Source: Desulfamplus sp. (GTDB lineage Bacteria > Desulfobacterota > Desulfobacteria > Desulfobacterales > Desulfobacteraceae). From it: a stretch of 49,195 nucleotides of DNA. Where the stretch lies: NCBI GenBank assembly GCA_015232555.1, contig JADFZJ010000032.1:1-49195 (forward strand), read 5' to 3'. Both the position numbers and the translations under genes were made by a program. Below, piece after piece: positions 35,343-44,500 of the stretch (positions within the stretch are counted from its first letter, which is position 1; each line of letters starts with the position of its first letter). The notes under the pieces are model-generated. The model was not told where the DNA came from, ran no database searches, and saw only the letters and a list, made by a program, of their open reading frames with translations.

Positions 35343-35555
35343 TTATTTGGGCAGAATAAATTCATCAAGTTTTTTAAACATAGATTCAGGCCACTCTTCT
35401 GCATAAAGAAAAAGCTCCCGCTCCTCCTCAGACATATTTTCTCTTATATTAGGAGGCAGGCTCTCAAAAGCCATTTTACGTTCTGGATCGAGTTTATTTC
35501 CGTTTTTTTGAGTCTCTCTATCTGTTTTTTCTATCTGTTTATTCCGTTGTTTCAT
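35343..35555 (-). CDS. Small charged hypothetical protein
   Basis: A 70-residue, highly charged protein (Lys/Arg/Glu-rich N-terminus, then PPNIRENMSEEERELFLYAE and a C-terminal DEFILPK) preceded by AAGGA. It lies between the RsbW-like and chemoreceptor genes on the same strand. No family is recognised. It may be an accessory of the adjoining signalling proteins. Confidence 0.5.
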   Translation of the reverse strand: MKQRNKQIEKTDRETQKNGNKLDPERKMAFESLPPNIRENMSEEERELFLYAEEWPESMFKKLDEFILPK

Positions 35556-35602
35556 TATTTCGTAATCCTTAAATTATAAAGTTAGTTGTACAGTAACTTC
35601 TA

Positions 35603-36100
35603 TTATTTGTAAGAGATATTTTTTTCTAATATCAGTTTGTTTCCTCGTTCATTATAAATGTATTTTGAAAAATACTGTTCTATTATCATAAGCCCTCTAC
35701 CATGTTCTAAAGTATCATCCATACACTTGCTTTCAAGCTCTTTTTTCCAATTAAATCCTTTACCCTGATCCTCAATTTCAATTTTCACTACTTTATTATC
35801 AATAATTTGAACAGAACATCTTACAGTTTTAGAAGAATTCAGGCGGTTACCATGACGTACCGCATTAGTTAATCCCTCACGCATGACAAGCTGAATTGCA
35901 AAAAGGTGGCTTTGAAAAGATTCAGAGCATTCAACTTCTTCAATATCATAACCATCTGAAAAAGAGTTCTGATTAAACATATCAGTTAAAAATCTTATAG
36001 TTTCATCACATGTTCTATCAATATTCTCCATTGTAGAGCTAAATATTATTGTAATACTGTCATGTGTTTTATAGATATCAAAGATATAACTATCCTGCAT
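35603..36100 (-). CDS. RsbW-like serine kinase / anti-sigma ATPase (HATPase_c)
   Basis: A 165-residue GHKL ATPase with N-box MREGLTNAVRHGNRL, G1 DQGKGFNW and G2 EHGRGLMIIEQYF. Such kinases phosphorylate an STAS anti-anti-sigma partner and sequester a sigma factor or other target in partner switching. It follows the RsbU-like gene by three bases, an RsbU-RsbW pairing; no STAS or sigma gene is found nearby. The C-terminus is extended by a short tail. Confidence 0.85.
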   Translation of the reverse strand: MQDSYIFDIYKTHDSITIIFSSTMENIDRTCDETIRFLTDMFNQNSFSDGYDIEEVECSESFQSHLFAIQLVMREGLTNAVRHGNRLNSSKTVRCSVQIIDNKVVKIEIEDQGKGFNWKKELESKCMDDTLEHGRGLMIIEQYFSKYIYNERGNKLILEKNISYK

Positions 36101-36103
36101 TTT

Positions 36104-37285
36104 TTATACCTCCACACATAACAGAACAATATCATCCTCTGGCATTATTAATCGCTCTGATAATCCATCTAATTCATTGTCAGTATAAGTTCCTTTTTGA
36201 TGGATTGTCCTTCTTCCAAAAATATTATCAATCAAACGCCTTGGAGACTCTTCCACCGAAATATTACTAATTTTTGTAAAATCAGAGAGAAAACGTTCTG
36301 CACCGTTGACCCATGTGATATTATTTTCAGCAGACTCAACAAGTCCATCACTGTATATGAAAAAGCGGTCTCCTGGAGAGACGTCAATCCTTGTAATGCC
36401 AAACTGTGCATCTTTAAACATACCAAGCACATCTCCATCAGCACTTAGCAAAGCAGGCTCTCCATTAATAGGAAGATGGATAACCGGAGGATGTCCAGCA
36501 TTTATAACGGTCATCTTAAGGGTTTCACGGTTCAACAGCACATAACATGAGGTCAGATATTTTCCCTCAGGAAGAATCTCTACAAGAACATCATTTATCA
36601 TTTTCATGCTTTCAGCAGGGGAATAAACAGGAGTGCAGTTCTGTACAAGCAAAGCTTTAACTGAAGCTGTCATATAGCTGGTCTTGATATCGTGTCCTGA
36701 AAAATCTGCAACAAAATATCCTTTAATTTGATCAGAAATATCAAGAATATCATAAAAATCCCCGCCTGCCTCATGAAGAGCTTTGTAATAAACTCCAAAT
36801 TTGGCATCAGGATTGTCCTGAGGAAGCGGCAGCATGGATTCTTGAGCTTCGGAAAGCTGACGCAGTTTATGAGCCTGCTCTGCAATCAGCGAATTTGTGG
36901 CAATGGAGAGTTTTAGATGGATTCTAACTCTTGCGATCACTTCAAGGTTATGAAATGGTTTGGTTATATAGTCCACAGCACCAAGATCAAAACCTTTTAA
37001 TTTGGAGTGTACTTCACTTACACCAGTGAGAAATATTACTGGAATAGATGCTGTCAATGGATTATTCTTTAAAAACTGTATAACCTCAAACCCATCTTCT
37101 CCCGGCATCTGAATATCAAGAAGAATAAGGTCTGGCAGTTCTGCAAGTGCAAGCTGCCTTCCGTGCGGTCCGTTGGACGCTGTCAACACCCGATATCCTT
37201 CCTTTGAAAGGGATTTCTCAATAAGCTTGAGATTTACAAGATGATCATCCACTGCAAGAATAGTAAACGGCTGCTTTATATCCAT
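36104..37285 (-). CDS. Response regulator with PP2C phosphatase output (RsbU/SpoIIE-like)
   Basis: A 393-residue protein: an N-terminal REC domain (ILAVDDHLVNLKLI, phosphoacceptor Asp in DLILLDIQMPGEDGF, TKPFHNLEV) joined by a short coiled coil to a SpoIIE PP2C domain (YYKALHEAGGDFYDI, FVADFSGHDIKTSYM, NAGHPPVIHL, FIYSDGLVES, EDDIVLLCVEV). On phosphorylation it would dephosphorylate an STAS protein. An ATG at 37285 is used; an upstream TTG at 37300 has AAAGG closer by and is an alternative. It heads the minus-strand signalling cluster. Confidence 0.9.
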   Translation of the reverse strand: MDIKQPFTILAVDDHLVNLKLIEKSLSKEGYRVLTASNGPHGRQLALAELPDLILLDIQMPGEDGFEVIQFLKNNPLTASIPVIFLTGVSEVHSKLKGFDLGAVDYITKPFHNLEVIARVRIHLKLSIATNSLIAEQAHKLRQLSEAQESMLPLPQDNPDAKFGVYYKALHEAGGDFYDILDISDQIKGYFVADFSGHDIKTSYMTASVKALLVQNCTPVYSPAESMKMINDVLVEILPEGKYLTSCYVLLNRETLKMTVINAGHPPVIHLPINGEPALLSADGDVLGMFKDAQFGITRIDVSPGDRFFIYSDGLVESAENNITWVNGAERFLSDFTKISNISVEESPRRLIDNIFGRRTIHQKGTYTDNELDGLSERLIMPEDDIVLLCVEV

Positions 37286-37300
37286 AATTTTATCCGTCAA

Positions 37301-37668
37301 TTAACCTTTAATTTTATTCGTCAAGTAGTCTTTGTGATTGAGTAAGATAGGCGGTAATGGATATTATATCCACAATACTCCACTTGCTCTATCTCCCTCT
37401 TTTTATAACGCTTATTGTCATATTAAAAGATATTATTCTGTCTTGAAAAACAAAAATATTATATAACATATTGTTTTTATATAAGATAAATAGATATGAT
37501 ATTTAATTTAAACATGATTGACAAAGCATTGCAGATCGTAGTAAAAACTGTTTTAATTTGAAGATTTCACTTGACTTAATACCCTTTTTCCGCAAAATTG
37601 GCAAGAAAAGTGGAGTTTTGTGGAGTTAAATTTAAGCCATGTTAAAATTTAAAAAGTGCCGATAGTAT
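37301..37668. other. 368-base intergenic region between rsbU-like gene and mraZ
   Basis: AT-rich divergent region. The mraZ-proximal end holds a possible promoter (TTGACT at 37571) and MraZ-box-like repeats. No gene is seen. Confidence 0.5.
37611..37625 (+). promoter_or_regulatory. MraZ-box-like direct repeats
   Basis: TGGAG at 37611 and 37621, exactly 10 bp apart, resemble the TGGGN5 repeats to which MraZ binds ahead of its own dcw cluster. They lie downstream of a weak promoter and 44 bases before mraZ. Confidence 0.4.
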
Positions 37669-38109
37669 ATGTTCAGATCAAGTTCTTTCCATACGATTGA
37701 CCCCAAAGGGCGTCTGATAATTCCGTCAAGATTTAGAGATTATCTTAGAGTCAGCGGGAGCAGCGGTGTTATGCTCACTAATATGGATAGATGTCTATAT
37801 GGATATACATTTAATGAGTGGAAAGAGATAGAAAAAAAAATTATCTCTGCCAAAAACATCCACTTACGCCACTTTAAGAGGTTCTTTCTTGGCAATGCCT
37901 GTGAATGTATCTGTGATAAACAAGATCGCATTCTTATTCCACAGACATTGAGAGAGTATGCAGAGATTGATATTGATATTGTCCTTGTGGGTGTTCTTGA
38001 CCATTTTGAAATATGGTCACGTTCAAAATGGGATGAAGAGAACAGTCGGATGGAGCAAGAGCTTGAAAAGCCTGAAGTTAAAGAGGAGATTGCCGCACTT
38101 GGTTTATAA
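37669..38109 (+). CDS. mraZ: Transcriptional regulator MraZ
   Basis: A 146-residue protein with two AbrB-like SpoVT folds: TIDPKGRLIIPSRFRD and CDKQDRILIPQTLREY carry the family DxxGR..iP..lR pattern. MraZ represses the division and cell-wall cluster. It begins the dcw run and is followed 27 bases on by rsmH. No good ribosome site is seen. Confidence 0.95.
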   Translation: MFRSSSFHTIDPKGRLIIPSRFRDYLRVSGSSGVMLTNMDRCLYGYTFNEWKEIEKKIISAKNIHLRHFKRFFLGNACECICDKQDRILIPQTLREYAEIDIDIVLVGVLDHFEIWSRSKWDEENSRMEQELEKPEVKEEIAALGL

Positions 38110-38136
38110 GATTTTTAAATGTGTTTTTATTAAAAT

Positions 38137-39078
38137 ATGAAACCTTTTAACCATATATCTGTACTTCAGGCAGAGGCTTGTGACCACCTGAATCTAAAAC
38201 CAGGTGCAGTCTGTGTTGACGGCACTTTAGGTGGATGCGGTCATGCCCGTTCAATCCTTAAATTGATTCTTCCGGGCGGAAAGCTAATCGGTATAGATCA
38301 AGACATAGATGCTGTTAATAATGCAGAGTCTATGCTGTCAGAGTTTTCAGATAGTATACATATAGTTCATAGTAATTTCTCTGAGCTTCCAGCAATACTT
38401 GACTCACTTGGGCTGAAAGGAGTGGATGGTATTTTGCTTGACCTTGGTCTCTCTTTTCACCAGTTGATGGAGAGCCAGCGAGGTTTCTCATTTCAGAAAG
38501 ATGAGCCATTGGATATGAGGATGGATATCGAAAAAACATCTACAGCAGCAGATATTATAAATGAATACAGTGAATTTGCTTTGGCAGATATCTTTTTCCG
38601 ATATGGTGAAGAGCGTATGTCAAGAAAAATAGCAAGGCAGATAGTTGAGAAAAGAGAGATATCTAAAATAGCTTCGACCAGAGAGCTTGCAGCCATCGTC
38701 AGAGAGGCAATGCCTTTAAAACTTCTCAAAACCCAGAAAATTCATCCAGCTACCCGTGTATTTCAAGCATTGAGAATTGAAGTGAACAGTGAGCTTGAAC
38801 ATTTAGAGAATTTTATGTCACAGATTCCTGATTTGATAAATAGCGGCGGACGCCTTTGTATTATATCGTTCCACTCTTTAGAGGATAGAATTGTAAAACA
38901 ATCTATACGTTCATGGGAAAATGGATGCACCTGTCCCAAGTATTTTCCAGAATGTGTCTGCGGATTTGTTCCCAAACTTAAAGCTATCGTAAAAAAACCA
39001 ATTATACCGAGCAGTAGAGAGATCAGTATAAATCCTCTGTCAAGAAGTGCCAAATTGAGGGTGGCTGAAAGAATTTAG
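38137..39078 (+). CDS. rsmH: 16S rRNA (cytosine(1402)-N4)-methyltransferase
   Basis: A 313-residue SAM methyltransferase. HISVLQAEACDHLNLKPGAV, DGTLGGCGHARSIL (SAM loop), IGIDQDIDA, GILLDLGLSFHQL, RGFSFQKDEPLDMRMD and ISFHSLEDRIVKQ are all RsmH signatures; the late Cys-rich CTCPKYFPECVCGF is also normal. It methylates C1402 of 16S rRNA. Second gene of the dcw cluster. Confidence 0.96.
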   Translation: MKPFNHISVLQAEACDHLNLKPGAVCVDGTLGGCGHARSILKLILPGGKLIGIDQDIDAVNNAESMLSEFSDSIHIVHSNFSELPAILDSLGLKGVDGILLDLGLSFHQLMESQRGFSFQKDEPLDMRMDIEKTSTAADIINEYSEFALADIFFRYGEERMSRKIARQIVEKREISKIASTRELAAIVREAMPLKLLKTQKIHPATRVFQALRIEVNSELEHLENFMSQIPDLINSGGRLCIISFHSLEDRIVKQSIRSWENGCTCPKYFPECVCGFVPKLKAIVKKPIIPSSREISINPLSRSAKLRVAERI

Positions 39079-39148
39079 AAGGCTTATATATACGATGATG
39101 GCATAAAGAGCACATCTTAAAGATGAAAATAACAGGAAAAGTCAGAAC

Positions 39149-39445
39149 ATGGATACTCAGGTTAAAGGGTTGCAGAATAAAATTAACTTTGGCAGATGGA
39201 TTATGATTATTGTTATCTTATTCGGAGAACTCTTTTTATATACATGGTGCAGAGTGAGTTATACAGAGACGGGTTTTAAAATTTCACAGGAAAAAGAGAA
39301 ACAGAAGGTTCTTAAAGCATACACAGATGCTTTAAGTATGGAAAACGACAGACTTCTTTCTCCTGAACGAATTGCCTATATTGCCACAACAAGGCTTAAC
39401 TTGATAATTCCTGAACCCAGCCAGATTATTTACATGGATATGTAA
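39149..39445 (+). CDS. ftsL: Cell division protein FtsL-like
   Basis: A 98-residue bitopic protein: a short cytoplasmic N-terminus, one membrane helix (about 18-36, WIMIIVILFGELFLYTWC) and a periplasmic coiled coil with the closing IAYIATTRLNLIIPEPSQII, the FtsL pattern (P.RIE..A..LGM..P...Q). Its place between rsmH and ftsI is the standard one. FtsL scaffolds FtsB and FtsQ in the divisome. Confidence 0.82.
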   Translation: MDTQVKGLQNKINFGRWIMIIVILFGELFLYTWCRVSYTETGFKISQEKEKQKVLKAYTDALSMENDRLLSPERIAYIATTRLNLIIPEPSQIIYMDM

Positions 39446-39456
39446 GGAATCTGAAC

Positions 39457-41472
39457 ATGTTATCTGTAAGACAACAAAATCGGGGTAAGGTTAGTGACAA
39501 AAAAACAACTAACCTTTTTAATTTTACACCTAAAAAGCAGAATATTGATGCTGACAGAAAGAGAAACTCTAATGATAAACATACAAGCGTTAATATAGCA
39601 GTTGAAAAACATAAGACTTTAGTAACAGCCGTTGAGAGACAAAGATATCTCAGTCTCAGAATAACAGTCATCCAGTGGTTATTTATATTTGTAATGGCAC
39701 TTCTTGCGATAAAAGCAATTGACATACAAATTTTTAAATCCACGGATCTCACTATGAGGGCTGAGAAGGAGTATATCAAAAATATCACAGTACAGGGGAA
39801 ACGTGGTGATATTATGGACAGAAACAGGAAACGTCTTACAACCACTATTGACACAGTTTCAGTCGCCGCTATCCCTTCTGGTATCACAAATCCTGCAGAG
39901 ACAGCAAAGCTGCTTGCTTCAATTTTGAAAATTGATAAAAAGAGCTTACAGGAACAGTTGAGCACCAAGAAAAATTTTACATGGGTCAAAAGAAAAATTT
40001 CCCCTGCTGAGGCAGAAAAAATTAAGCAGTTAAAACTTAAAGCAGTATTTTTTCAAGATGATGTTATCCGTTTTCATCCAAATAGAGAACTTGCATCTCA
40101 GGTGATTGGCATAACAGGTTCAGACGGAAAAGGACTTGAGGGCATTGAATTCAGCCACAATAAAATACTTGAGGGTAAAAACAGAAAGATAAAGATTACA
40201 AAAGATGCTGCTGGAAGATATTACAATGAAGAGAAAAATATCAGAGAGAGTCTCAAGGGAGACTCTTTAGTTTTAACAATTGATAGTACTATACAATTTA
40301 TTTCAGAAAGTGCTCTTCAGAAGGCGGTTGAGGATAACGGTGCTGTTTCTGGAACTGCAATTGTAATGAAACCAGATACAGGTGAAGTCCTCGCCATGGC
40401 ACACTATCCGACCTTTAATCCAAATTCATTTTCTGATTTTAACCGCAGTACATGGAGAAACAGGTCGGTACTGGACACCTTTGAACCAGGTTCTACAATG
40501 AAAGTCTTTGTCGCCTCAGCCATTATTGAAAATAAATATGCTAACCCTACATCACTATTTTTCTGCGAAAAGGGGTTATACAAAGTTGGAGGTTCAACTG
40601 TAAAAGATACTCATAGCTATGAATGGCTCACACTCAAAGAGATTATTAAATATTCAAGTAACATAGGGACAATAAAACTATCTGAACTTATGGGGAAAAA
40701 GATGCTTTTTGATACTCTCAGCTCTTTTGGTTTTGGAAAAAAAACTGAGATTGGGATCCAAGGAGATGCCACAGGTACCCTTACCAACTATAAAAAATGG
40801 TCAAAGATTGATACTGCTGCAATATCTTTTGGACAGGGTATGACCGTTTCCTCTCTCCAGCTTATTACGGGTGTTAGTGCAATTGCCAATGATGGTCTTT
40901 TAGTCAAACCAATACTCATAAAAGAGATATTAAGTTCAACAGGAGAGGTGAAGCAGGTATTCAAAACTCAACCTGTTAAACAGATCATATCTAAAGAGAC
41001 TGCTCACACGGTAAGAGATATGATGCGTTCTGTAGTTGAGGATGGCGGAACTGGAACTAATGCTGCAATCGATGGTTACTCTGTATGCGGAAAAACTGGC
41101 ACTGCACAGAAAGTATCTAAAACAGGTGGGTATTCAAGAGATAAATACACAGCACTGTTTGTTGGCTTTGCTCCTCAAAATAATCCAAAAATTTCAGTAC
41201 TTGTAGTGATTGATGAGCCTCCCCGATCTCATTATGGCGGTGTAGTGGCAGCTCCTGCTGTTAAAACTATAATGAGCGAATGTTTTAATTATCTTAAAAT
41301 TCCACCAGACATGATTGCAGAAACCGTTTCAAATACTACAATAAATATGAATAAAAATGGTTCAAATATCAAAACTGCATCCAGCACTAAAACTGTTTCA
41401 GAAGTAAATAAGGCAGGAGAAGTAAAACATAAGACTCGCTATTCATACAAAAAAGCATCTGATAAAAATTGA
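39457..41472 (+). CDS. ftsI: Division-specific transpeptidase FtsI (PBP3)
   Basis: A 671-residue class B penicillin-binding protein. Residues 1-65 are a polar cytoplasmic tail, then a membrane helix (about 70-90), a pedestal domain (GKRGDIMDRNRKRLTTTID) and a transpeptidase domain with SxxK (EPGSTMKVF), SxN (KYSSNIGTIKLSELMG) and KTG (VCGKTGTAQKVS). No PASTA domains follow; a Ser/Lys/Thr-rich tail (about 625-671) does. It cross-links septal peptidoglycan. Confidence 0.95.
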   Translation: MLSVRQQNRGKVSDKKTTNLFNFTPKKQNIDADRKRNSNDKHTSVNIAVEKHKTLVTAVERQRYLSLRITVIQWLFIFVMALLAIKAIDIQIFKSTDLTMRAEKEYIKNITVQGKRGDIMDRNRKRLTTTIDTVSVAAIPSGITNPAETAKLLASILKIDKKSLQEQLSTKKNFTWVKRKISPAEAEKIKQLKLKAVFFQDDVIRFHPNRELASQVIGITGSDGKGLEGIEFSHNKILEGKNRKIKITKDAAGRYYNEEKNIRESLKGDSLVLTIDSTIQFISESALQKAVEDNGAVSGTAIVMKPDTGEVLAMAHYPTFNPNSFSDFNRSTWRNRSVLDTFEPGSTMKVFVASAIIENKYANPTSLFFCEKGLYKVGGSTVKDTHSYEWLTLKEIIKYSSNIGTIKLSELMGKKMLFDTLSSFGFGKKTEIGIQGDATGTLTNYKKWSKIDTAAISFGQGMTVSSLQLITGVSAIANDGLLVKPILIKEILSSTGEVKQVFKTQPVKQIISKETAHTVRDMMRSVVEDGGTGTNAAIDGYSVCGKTGTAQKVSKTGGYSRDKYTALFVGFAPQNNPKISVLVVIDEPPRSHYGGVVAAPAVKTIMSECFNYLKIPPDMIAETVSNTTINMNKNGSNIKTASSTKTVSEVNKAGEVKHKTRYSYKKASDKN

Positions 41473-41563
41473 CGGTTTATTAAAAAATCAAGAGTGAAAT
41501 ATCACAATAAAAAAACGAAGCAATGAAAAAACTAACAAGAAAAATTATGGAGACAAAACAATA

Positions 41564-44500
41564 GTGAAACTCTCCTATCTTATAAAAGATTGTACCCCTG
41601 TGTGGTCACGGATGATTCAACCATCAATAAATAGCCATAGCCACGATCATCATCATCACTATTATACAGATGCCAACTATTCTGACACAGATAGTGATGA
41701 GAAAACCGTTAGCTATCACTCTGATCAAAGCAGTGATCCTGAGATCAGCTCTATCCATGCAAATGCAAGCCAAGTAAAATCGGGTGGACTTTTTATTGCC
41801 ATAAAGGGATTTAAGGCAGATGGGCACGATTACATTGCTCAGGCAGTTGCTAATGGTGCTGCTGCAATTATCACGGAGAAGAAGATCGGGAAAAAGGAGA
41901 TTGTCGATTCTGGTATATATGCTGATCGGAATATCTCAAATAGAGACCAAAATAATTCAGCCAAGTCTATGCTCAAGCCCGTTATTGTTGAAGTTAAGGA
42001 TAGCAGAAAGGCAATGTCATCAATTGCAGCCCGTTTTTACGGGAATCCATCTGATTCAATGACGCTAATAGGAGTTACTGGTACTAACGGCAAAACTACA
42101 ACCGCATTTCTGATTGAGAGCATTTTTAAGTCAGCAGGCTATAATACTGGTGTAATTGGTACAGTAAATTATAGATTTGCAAATCAAACCTTTGAAAACC
42201 CAGTAACAACACCAGAATCTATTGATCTTCACAGAATTCTTGCCCAGATGAGAGATGCTGGAGTAACACATGTTGTTATGGAGGTATCCTCTCATGCAGT
42301 TGATCTTCACAGAGTTAGAGATTGTGAGTTTGATGTTGGAGTTTTCACCAATCTGACTCAGGATCATTTAGATTATCATAAAACTATGTCTTCCTATTTT
42401 GCATGTAAAAAGAGTTTTTTTACGCGACAGCTTAAAAGAGGGAAAAAGGGTGAAAGCAGCGTTTCAGTAATAAATATTGACGACTCTTATGGAGAAAAAA
42501 TAGCCTATGAACTTGACAGCATGGCAGTTACTACATCAATTTTAACTCCAAAAGAGAAGAGAAATAACCTCAACATATTCAGTAGTAATATCACAGATGA
42601 TATATCAGGTTTACAAGGATATATTCACATTCAAAAAGCCATCTCTTCTATGCAGACAGACTCAGCAGATATCAAAATTAAATTCAGTTCTAAACTCACG
42701 GGTCAGTTCAATCTTGAAAATATTTTGTGTGCCACTGGAGCTGCCAATGCGATTGGGATATCTCCTGAAATAATCGGCAAGGGGATTGAAGAGTGTTATG
42801 GTGTTCCTGGAAGATTGGAAAGAGTGGAAAATGAAGTTATAGGAGATGGTTTTGAACGCCATGTTTTTGTAGATTACGCACATACACCCGATGCTCTTGA
42901 ATCTATCCTTAAAACTTTGAAAATGAGAGCACCCGCACGCCTTATCACAATTTTTGGGTGCGGAGGAGACAGGGACAGAAGCAAACGTCCAATTATGGGA
43001 GAGATTGCAAGCAGATACAGCGATATTGCTATTGTTACATCAGATAATCCAAGAACAGAAAATCCTGATGCTATTATTGCTCAGATAGTTAAAGGGATAA
43101 AAGATAAAGATACAAAGCTACCTGATGACAAAAATGGTAATAAAGAGGTGATTATTGAACCAGATAGAGCCAAAGCTCTTGAACTTGCAGTAACTATCTC
43201 ACAGCCAAATGATATTATTGTCGCGGCTGGAAAAGGGCACGAAACCTACCAGATAACAGCTCAAGGAAAGATTGACTTTGATGACAGGGTTATACTCAAA
43301 AAAGCATTGACTACAGAGACAATGCCTAAATTTGTACCTATTGCATGGAGCTGTGCTGATATTGTAGAAGCTCTTGGAATATCTAATCCTATTATCCCAA
43401 TTACTCAAGTTACCCAAATTAATCCAGTAGCAACTTTAAACCCCAATCAAGAGTTATCCTCTGATAGATTTGCCTCAGTCTCCACAGATTCCAGAACAAT
43501 AAAAAAAGATGAACTTTTTGTAGCTCTTAAAGGTGAGAGATTTGACGGACACAATTTTATCTTTGATCTGATGCGTCAAGGAGTCAGGGGATTTGTAGTT
43601 GAAAAAGGATTTTATGATAATCTTACACCTGAGCAAAAAAGTGAGTGTAATAGAAATGATATTTACTTTTTTGAGGTATACGACTGCCTTGAAGCACTTG
43701 GAATGCTTGCAAGATTTCAGAGAATCCGTTCTGGTGTAAAAGTTGTTGCGATAACAGGCTCAAACGGCAAAACAACCACAAGAAGAATGACAGCCTCCAT
43801 TTTTGAGCAGAATTTTAAGACGCTTTCAACTCAAGGAAATCTGAACAACGAGATTGGAGTGCCACTTACTCTATTGAAACTATCAAAAGATCATGAGTGG
43901 GCTGTTATTGAAATGGGAATGAACCACCCTGGAGAGATTTCAAGGCTGTCAAAAATTACCTGTCCAGATATTGCCATCATTACAAATACCACAGATGCAC
44001 ACCTTGAAGGGTTAGGAAGTGTAGAGGATGTTGCAAGGGCAAAATCTGAAATAACAGAGGGTATGAATCCCAATAGCACAATAATCATTAACCGTGATGA
44101 TCCAAGATGGGAGATTATTGCAGATAAAGCTGAAAAAATTCCCAATATTTCAGGCAAAATTTTTTTTGGATTAGATGGAGTCTTTGACGCTTTTGATTCA
44201 GATATCAAGAATAAAAAGTTTTTAGAAAAAGGCTACTTTTCAGCAAACGATATAGTGTTCAATCACGATGCTATTACCTTCTCGTTGTGTGTCAACTACA
44301 AGCAAAAAAATCTCAAACAAGCTCATACACAAGAAGATTTCAAACAATCTTATACACAAGACAATCTTATACAAGAAGATAAATATTATAATTATCCTAA
44401 ATTAAAGATAAAAACACCTGCCCCGTTCATGCTTAACAATGCACTTGCAGCAACTGCCGCAGCATTTGTCGCAGGAGTTCCAGAAAATGCTATTAGAAAA

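Noticed and set aside
39426-39989. 187-residue hydrophobic minus-strand open frame
   Set aside because: Antisense to the start of ftsI; hydrophobicity arises from the complement of Lys-rich codons.
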